NCBI GenBank assembly: GCA_017959485.1
Contig: JAGDAM010000158.1
Location: 1 to 10,831, forward strand
Reading direction: 5' to 3'
Source of the DNA: Clostridia bacterium
GTDB lineage: Bacteria > Bacillota_A > Clostridia > Oscillospirales > CAG-272
DNA length: 10,831 bases
In this document: piece by piece, positions 7,071 through 10,831 of the stretch
How the letters are laid out: every line of letters starts with the position of its first letter
Position numbering within the stretch: the first letter of the stretch is position 1
Position numbers and translations under genes: made by a program
Notes under the pieces: generated by a model
What the model was told of the DNA's origin: nothing
Databases searched by the model: none
The model's input: only the letters and a program-made list of their open reading frames with translations

Positions 7071-7543
7071 AGTTTGTCATCCAGAGGGTCAACTTCGCGG
7101 AGGTCAAAGTCGACGGAAAGACCGTCGGAAAGATCGGCAAAGGTTTGCTCGTTCTATGCGGCATAACGACTGAGGACGACGAAGCCGTCGCCGCGAAAAT
7201 GGTGAAAAAGCTCTGCGCGCTGCGAATTTTCGACGACGCCGACGGCAAGACCAATCTCTCCGCGCCGGACGTCGGCGGGCGCCTCCTGATCGTTTCGCAG
7301 TTTACCCTCTGCGCCGACGCGTCGCACGGGAACCGGCCCTCGTTCATCGGAGCCGCCCGGCCGGAAAAAGCCGAGCCGCTTTACGAATTCATTCTCGCGG
7401 AGGCCGAAAAACTGATCCCCGGGGTCGAACGCGGGATCTTCGGCGCCGATATGAAGGTGACGCTCGAGAACGACGGCCCGTTTACTGTGATACTCGACTC
7501 GAATGAGATCTTTCCGAAAAAATGGCAGGAGACAGGGCGTTGA
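7067..7543 (+). CDS. dtd: D-aminoacyl-tRNA deacylase
   Basis: A 158-residue cytoplasmic protein, slightly longer than the usual 145-150 residues because of a short C-terminal extension. Dtd hydrolyses D-amino acids wrongly attached to tRNA. The whole family pattern is present: the N-terminal strand MKFVIQRVNFAEVKVDG, GKIGKGLLVL at 21-30, the active-site SQFTLCAD at 77-84 followed by GNRPSF at 88-93, and the late GIFGADMKVTLENDGPFT (123-140). The last contains the Gly-Pro pair (137-138) that gives chiral proofreading in this family. Assignment is firm. It overlaps the PAP2 gene at its start (ATGA), and its stop overlaps the TTG start proposed for the following gene. Its place in an envelope operon could relate to free D-amino acids used in the cell wall, but co-transcription without a functional link is equally possible. 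Confidence 0.96.
   Translation: MKFVIQRVNFAEVKVDGKTVGKIGKGLLVLCGITTEDDEAVAAKMVKKLCALRIFDDADGKTNLSAPDVGGRLLIVSQFTLCADASHGNRPSFIGAARPEKAEPLYEFILAEAEKLIPGVERGIFGADMKVTLENDGPFTVILDSNEIFPKKWQETGR
7527..7531 (+). promoter_or_regulatory. AGGAG Shine-Dalgarno favouring a TTG start at 7540
   Basis: AGGAG lies within the last codons of dtd, eight bases before TTG 7540, whose last two bases form part of the dtd stop TGA (TTGA overlap). The in-frame ATG at 7522 has no comparable upstream site. Confidence 0.65.
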
Positions 7544-8397
7544 AGGAGTATAAGATTACCGCGAATTCGAGATTTCACCGTGTTTTTACCGACCGCTCGA
7601 CGACGGTCAAAGAGACGATAGATTATTTTGCCGCAAAGGGTTTCGACGGAATCGACGTCAATCTGGAATATATAGCCGAGTTCGGCGAAGACTGGCGTTC
7701 GAAAGTCGCCGAACACGCCGAATACGCGGCGTCGAAGGGGCTCGATCTCTCTTTCGGACACCTGCCTTTCCACTCCTCGCTCTGCCGCGGCGCCGACGGA
7801 AAGCCCGACAAGGCCGCTTTCCGGCAGTTCACGTTCGATTCGCTCGAGGCGGCGAAGATTATCGGCATCCGCCGCGCCGTCATTCATCCGAAACATGACA
7901 CCGCGAGAGAGGCCGACCTCGACGCCAATTTCAAGCTGAATATTGAGAAGCTTTCTCCCTTTATGGAAAGGGCGGAACAGCTCGGAATCCGGCTGCTCGT
8001 CGAGAATATGCCCAACTATTACACCGACGGACAGATCAGATACGGCACGCTTCCCGAGCATATCGCCGCGATAGCCGATTATTTTGGCTGCGGAAACTGC
8101 TGGGACACGGGACACGCGAACATCACCGGAGTCGACCAGCGCGCGGGGATCAATCTGCTGGGCAAACGCCTGGGCGGGCTTCATCTGAACGACAACGTCG
8201 AAGGCCACATCGACGCGCATCTGATCCCCTTCTTCGGAACAACCGACTGGAAGGGAGTAATGCAGGGACTCGCGGATATCGATTACGACGGAACCTTCAA
8301 TTTTGAATGCAGAACCTATCACATGCCCGAAGCGGCATCCGGATACGTTGGAGAGCATCTGCTGTGCGTCGCGCACACTCTGCTCGGAATGATGTGA
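7540..8397 (+). CDS. TIM-barrel sugar phosphate isomerase/epimerase-like protein
   Basis: A 285-residue protein of the xylose isomerase-like TIM-barrel (AP endonuclease family 2) superfamily, whose members are sugar isomerases or epimerases, inosose dehydratases or endonuclease IV. Barrel strands carry the expected metal ligands: Glu155 in LLVENM, Asp189 and His192 in CWDTGHAN, His215 and Asp218 in GLHLNDN, and Glu256 in FNFEC. GHLPFH (73-78) and VIHPKHD (114-120) also match the family. The length is normal. The substrate cannot be read from sequence; a sugar or cyclitol enzyme is more likely than a DNA repair enzyme because the extra histidine ligands of endonuclease IV are not evident. I place the start at TTG 7540 because of AGGAG at 7527-7531; the alternative ATG 7522 adds six residues. 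The following lipoprotein gene begins 8 bases after its stop. Confidence 0.9.
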   Translation: MKEYKITANSRFHRVFTDRSTTVKETIDYFAAKGFDGIDVNLEYIAEFGEDWRSKVAEHAEYAASKGLDLSFGHLPFHSSLCRGADGKPDKAAFRQFTFDSLEAAKIIGIRRAVIHPKHDTAREADLDANFKLNIEKLSPFMERAEQLGIRLLVENMPNYYTDGQIRYGTLPEHIAAIADYFGCGNCWDTGHANITGVDQRAGINLLGKRLGGLHLNDNVEGHIDAHLIPFFGTTDWKGVMQGLADIDYDGTFNFECRTYHMPEAASGYVGEHLLCVAHTLLGMM

Positions 8398-8405
8398 GGT
8401 TAAAA

Positions 8406-10178
8406 ATGAAAGGAAAAAGCATGTTTTTGACGTTGATCGCCGCGGTTCTCGCGGTGACGCTGCTCACCGGCTGCGGCGGTTCTCCCGCCGGGCAGACGAC
8501 CGGGCCGCAGGACGGCACGACCGGCGCCGATCCCGCGACCGAACCCGAGGCGACGTCCGACGGCATAACCGAAACCGAAGAGGCCGCCTCCTCCGAAGAG
8601 CAGACCGAGGCGCAGGCCGCCTATCCGAAGGACAAAAAGCTCAACGTCCTGCTCATCGGCAACAGCTTTACCTACTACAACGATATGAACGCCCCGAACG
8701 GGATACTGAAAAACGTAATCGCTTCGGCGGGATACGACGTTTCGGTCAGTTCGGTATATCACGGAAGCTATTATCTGCATCAATTCCTCGACGAGACCGA
8801 CTCGCTCGGCAAACAGGCGCTGACCAAGCTCAAATCCAGAACTAAATACGATATAGTCGTCATCCAGGATCAGAGCGTCAATCCGATAGTCAATCCCGGC
8901 GACTTTTACAGGTGCTGCCGCGAATTCAAAAAGCTGACCGACGAAAACGGCGGACAGCTCTATCTGTACGCGACCTGGGGATACAAGACGGGCCAAACCG
9001 CGCTTTCGACCTACGGGACCTCGACCGCCGATATGGAGGCCAAGCTGAGAGCGGCTTACGCCGCCATCGGAGAGGAGCTCGGCGTGCCGGTCATAAACGC
9101 CGGAGCCGCCTTCACACTCTCTTTCACAGAGAACCCGAGACTCGATATTTATCATACCGACCTCAAGCACCCGTCCGAGGCGGGCAGCTATCTTATCGCC
9201 TACACGATATTCGGTACCGTCTTCGGAGAGGATCCGGCGGAGCTGACCTATAACGGCTCGCTTACCGAGTCGGCGGGAGCCGCGCTGCGGAGCGTCGCCT
9301 CGCGGATCGTCAGGGAGGGCGCTCCTGTCGACGAAAAGTACAGGACCTCGTCGCAGGGAGTCGAGCCGATCGAAAGCCAGGAGGCAAAGCCCGGCGTCGT
9401 CGACGCGTCGAAGACCGTCCCGCTGACGTCGAAACCCTCGTCGAGCGTGATCTCGGTAATCAAACGGACCGATACCGCGACAGGTAACGGCTGGATGACA
9501 GCCAAGAGCGGCGGCGGGACCTTCTCGGGCATCCGCGGAGACAGGGACGCGATCGCCTCGTCCGAGTACAGCGACAAGGGGCTGACCGCGGCTCAGAAGG
9601 CCGACATAGCCGATATCGGATACGGAGTATCTGTTATCGGAATCGAATATATGGACGCCACCAAGAAGGGCACGAATATCGAGACGGCGGCCGGACAGCT
9701 GACCTCGGTCACCAACCTCGTCAACGGACACTGGGGCTTGTCCTACATGGCCGCGATGTTTTTCGACTCGAACTATTACGACGTTTCGGGCAATCAGTCG
9801 GCCGACGCCCCCTACACCGGCCTGATAACCCTCAATTTCGGTGAAAAGAAGAATTTCGACGCGATCGGATACTTCTCGGGCAGTCTTGACGGCTTCGCGC
9901 AGGCGCAGGACGTCTACGTCAGCGACGACGGCGTCAACTGGACGAAGGTCGAGTCGGCCTCCTACGACGCGGCCGAGACGCCTCTCGCGTCGCTGACCGA
10001 CACGAAGATCCCCGACCCCTGGAACAACAACACCGCGACCGTCGAGACGCTCTTCTCGATGTCGGGCGCGTCGGGCAAGTATATCCGTCTCGGGATAATC
10101 CGCGGCGGCAACGTCGGCGGCAACGCCACCGGCCTGATGGAGATCAACACAAGAGAAATAGTCGTGTACGGCGGATAA
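8406..10178 (+). CDS. Lipoprotein with DUF4886/SGNH hydrolase domain and F5/8 type C-like domain
   Basis: A 590-residue exported protein. Residues 1-22 are a signal peptide with lipobox LLTGC, giving lipidated Cys23, followed by a Thr/Glu/Ala-rich acidic linker (24-75). Residues 78-275 match the SGNH-like DUF4886 fold: VLLIGNSFTYYNDM at 81-94 with likely nucleophile Ser87, VVIQDQS at 151-157, and TDLKHPSEAGSYL at 251-263 supplying the likely Asp252/His255 pair. Relatives are esterases or deacetylases, often acting on carbohydrates. A linker-like region follows (about 300-400). Residues about 425-590 resemble an F5/8 type C (discoidin/CBM32-like) beta-sandwich, with LVNGHWG at 438-444, ITLNFGEKKNFDAIG, DVYVSDDGVNWTKV at 502-515 and KYIRLGI. 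A surface-held deacylase targeted to glycan is the inference. ATG 8406 gives a basic n-region; ATG 8421 is a weaker alternative, and an in-frame start at 8307 lies within the upstream gene. Confidence 0.92.
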   Translation: MKGKSMFLTLIAAVLAVTLLTGCGGSPAGQTTGPQDGTTGADPATEPEATSDGITETEEAASSEEQTEAQAAYPKDKKLNVLLIGNSFTYYNDMNAPNGILKNVIASAGYDVSVSSVYHGSYYLHQFLDETDSLGKQALTKLKSRTKYDIVVIQDQSVNPIVNPGDFYRCCREFKKLTDENGGQLYLYATWGYKTGQTALSTYGTSTADMEAKLRAAYAAIGEELGVPVINAGAAFTLSFTENPRLDIYHTDLKHPSEAGSYLIAYTIFGTVFGEDPAELTYNGSLTESAGAALRSVASRIVREGAPVDEKYRTSSQGVEPIESQEAKPGVVDASKTVPLTSKPSSSVISVIKRTDTATGNGWMTAKSGGGTFSGIRGDRDAIASSEYSDKGLTAAQKADIADIGYGVSVIGIEYMDATKKGTNIETAAGQLTSVTNLVNGHWGLSYMAAMFFDSNYYDVSGNQSADAPYTGLITLNFGEKKNFDAIGYFSGSLDGFAQAQDVYVSDDGVNWTKVESASYDAAETPLASLTDTKIPDPWNNNTATVETLFSMSGASGKYIRLGIIRGGNVGGNATGLMEINTREIVVYGG

Positions 10179-10180
10179 AC

Positions 10181-10186
10181 GGAGGA
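10181..10186 (+). promoter_or_regulatory. GGAGGA Shine-Dalgarno for the SDR gene
   Basis: GGAGGA ends seven bases before ATG 10194 and sits in the 15-base gap after the lipoprotein stop. It fixes the start of the truncated downstream gene. Confidence 0.8.
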
Positions 10187-10193
10187 AATCATC

Positions 10194-10831
10194 ATGAAAA
10201 AGCAAACCGGCGGACTCGTTGAAGGAAAAATCGCCGTAGTGACCGGCGCGGGACAGGGCATAGGAGCGGGTATCGCCGAAATGCTCGCGTCTCACGGCGC
10301 GTTCGTCATCGTCACCGACATAAACACTCAGCGCGCTGAGGAAACCGCGGCAAAAATTAAAAAGGACGGCGGGGAAGCCGTCGCCGAGTATTTCAACGTG
10401 GCCGATTTTCCGAAGATAAAGGAAGAGGTCGGGCGGCTTGCCGGAGTCAGGGGCCGGATCGATATCTGGGTCAACAACGCCGGCATCACAGGTACCGCGA
10501 GAGTCGAGGAGATCACTCTCGAGGACTGGGACAGGATGCAGACGCTGGATATAAAGAGCGTCTTCTTCTGCACGCAGGCCGTCTTCGAAATAATGAAGAA
10601 GCAGAAATACGGAAAGCTCGTTCACATCTCCTCGATGGCCGGAGAACGCGGAGGAAGATCGTCGTCCTGCGCCTATTCGTCGGCAAAGGCGGGCGTGCTC
10701 AATCTGTCGAAATGCTTCGCGCTTTCGGGAGGCAAATACAATATCCCCTCCAACTGCGTCTGCCCGGGCAGGACGCTGACGGCGATGGCTCAGGGACTGT
10801 CCTGGCTGACTGACCCGAACGACGCGCCCGA
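10194..10831 (+). CDS. Short-chain dehydrogenase/reductase (3'-truncated)
   Basis: The first 212 codons of an SDR oxidoreductase; the frame is open to the window end. Classical SDR motifs are in order: cofactor loop VTGAGQGIG at 16-24, NNAG at 94-97, catalytic Ser147 in HISSMAG, and the YSSAK active-site tetrad residues Tyr161 and Lys165, followed by PGRTLT at 191-196. The acidic Asp42 at the end of the second strand (IVTDIN) suggests a preference for NAD(H) over NADP(H), by the general SDR rule. Full members run about 245-260 residues, so perhaps 35-50 residues are missing. The substrate is unknown; sugar alcohols, ketogluconate-type acids and 3-oxoacyl compounds are all possible. It follows the lipoprotein gene by 15 bases and is probably in the same transcript. 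Confidence 0.93.
   Translation, partial: MKKQTGGLVEGKIAVVTGAGQGIGAGIAEMLASHGAFVIVTDINTQRAEETAAKIKKDGGEAVAEYFNVADFPKIKEEVGRLAGVRGRIDIWVNNAGITGTARVEEITLEDWDRMQTLDIKSVFFCTQAVFEIMKKQKYGKLVHISSMAGERGGRSSSCAYSSAKAGVLNLSKCFALSGGKYNIPSNCVCPGRTLTAMAQGLSWLTDPNDAP

Noticed and set aside
7381..8376. A 331-codon minus-strand frame opposite dtd and the TIM-barrel gene, and similar long antisense frames at 357-1493 and 3903-4826
   Set aside because: Each overlaps convincingly identified sense genes, has no recognisable domain and reads as Arg/Val/Gly/Asp-rich sequence typical of antisense GC-rich codons.
8307..8405. An N-terminal extension of the SGNH lipoprotein starting at 8307
   Set aside because: It lies inside the TIM-barrel gene and would bury the signal peptide and lipobox behind 33 Arg-rich residues. 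ATG 8406 gives a normal lipoprotein start.
8400..10625. A 741-codon open frame on the minus strand opposite the SGNH lipoprotein and the SDR gene
   Set aside because: It is a shadow. Stops in that frame would need TTA, CTA or TCA codons in the sense gene, which are rare in this GC-rich DNA. The sense strand has clear domains and a signal peptide, and the antisense frame crosses the gene boundary at 10179-10193 with no family resemblance.

Overview
The window is one tightly packed block of ten genes, all on the + strand. The first gene is cut at its 5' end and the last at its 3' end. No gap between genes exceeds about 15 bases, several neighbours overlap by 1 to 34 bases, and I see no terminator, tRNA, rRNA, CRISPR array, insertion sequence or promoter that I can defend. 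The DNA is GC-rich by eye, Shine-Dalgarno sequences are strong (GGAGG, AGGAG, AAGGGAG), and GTG and TTG starts are used. Two genes encode lipoproteins with a Cys followed by a Thr/Ala/Glu/Pro-rich linker. This style fits an uncultured, GC-rich member of the Clostridia (Bacillota), probably gut-associated. That placement is inference from gene content, not a phylogenetic result.

Layout. Bases 1-1562 hold two tandem paralogous exported proteins: the C-terminal tail of one, then a complete lipoprotein (225-1562) with a beta-propeller-like C-terminal half. Bases 1562-7070 hold an envelope/glycan block: a NamZ/DUF1343 exo-N-acetylmuramidase-family protein (1562-2770), a membrane GT2 glycosyltransferase fused to a GtrA-like domain (2763-3914), a membrane-anchored NAGPA/DUF2233-type phosphodiester glycosidase (3930-5180), an unrecognised single-pass membrane protein with a large extracytoplasmic part (5177-6445), and a PAP2 membrane phosphatase (6459-7070). 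Bases 7067-8397 hold D-aminoacyl-tRNA deacylase (dtd) and a TIM-barrel sugar isomerase/epimerase-like protein. Bases 8406-10178 encode a large lipoprotein joining a DUF4886/SGNH hydrolase domain to an F5/8 type C-like domain. From 10194 a short-chain dehydrogenase/reductase runs off the window.

How the genes may work together. Four products act on sugars or polyprenyl carriers at the membrane or cell wall: a polyprenyl-phosphate-type glycosyltransferase, a phosphodiester glycosidase, a PAP2 phosphatase and a muramidase-family protein. With the exported SGNH esterase-like lipoprotein and the propeller lipoproteins, this reads as a locus for building, trimming or sensing a surface glycan. The dtd, TIM-barrel and SDR genes are cytoplasmic and may simply share the transcript. 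The parts with the most room for something new are the unrecognised membrane protein start-stop coupled to the phosphodiester glycosidase, the tandem propeller proteins, and the NamZ-family protein without a visible signal peptide.
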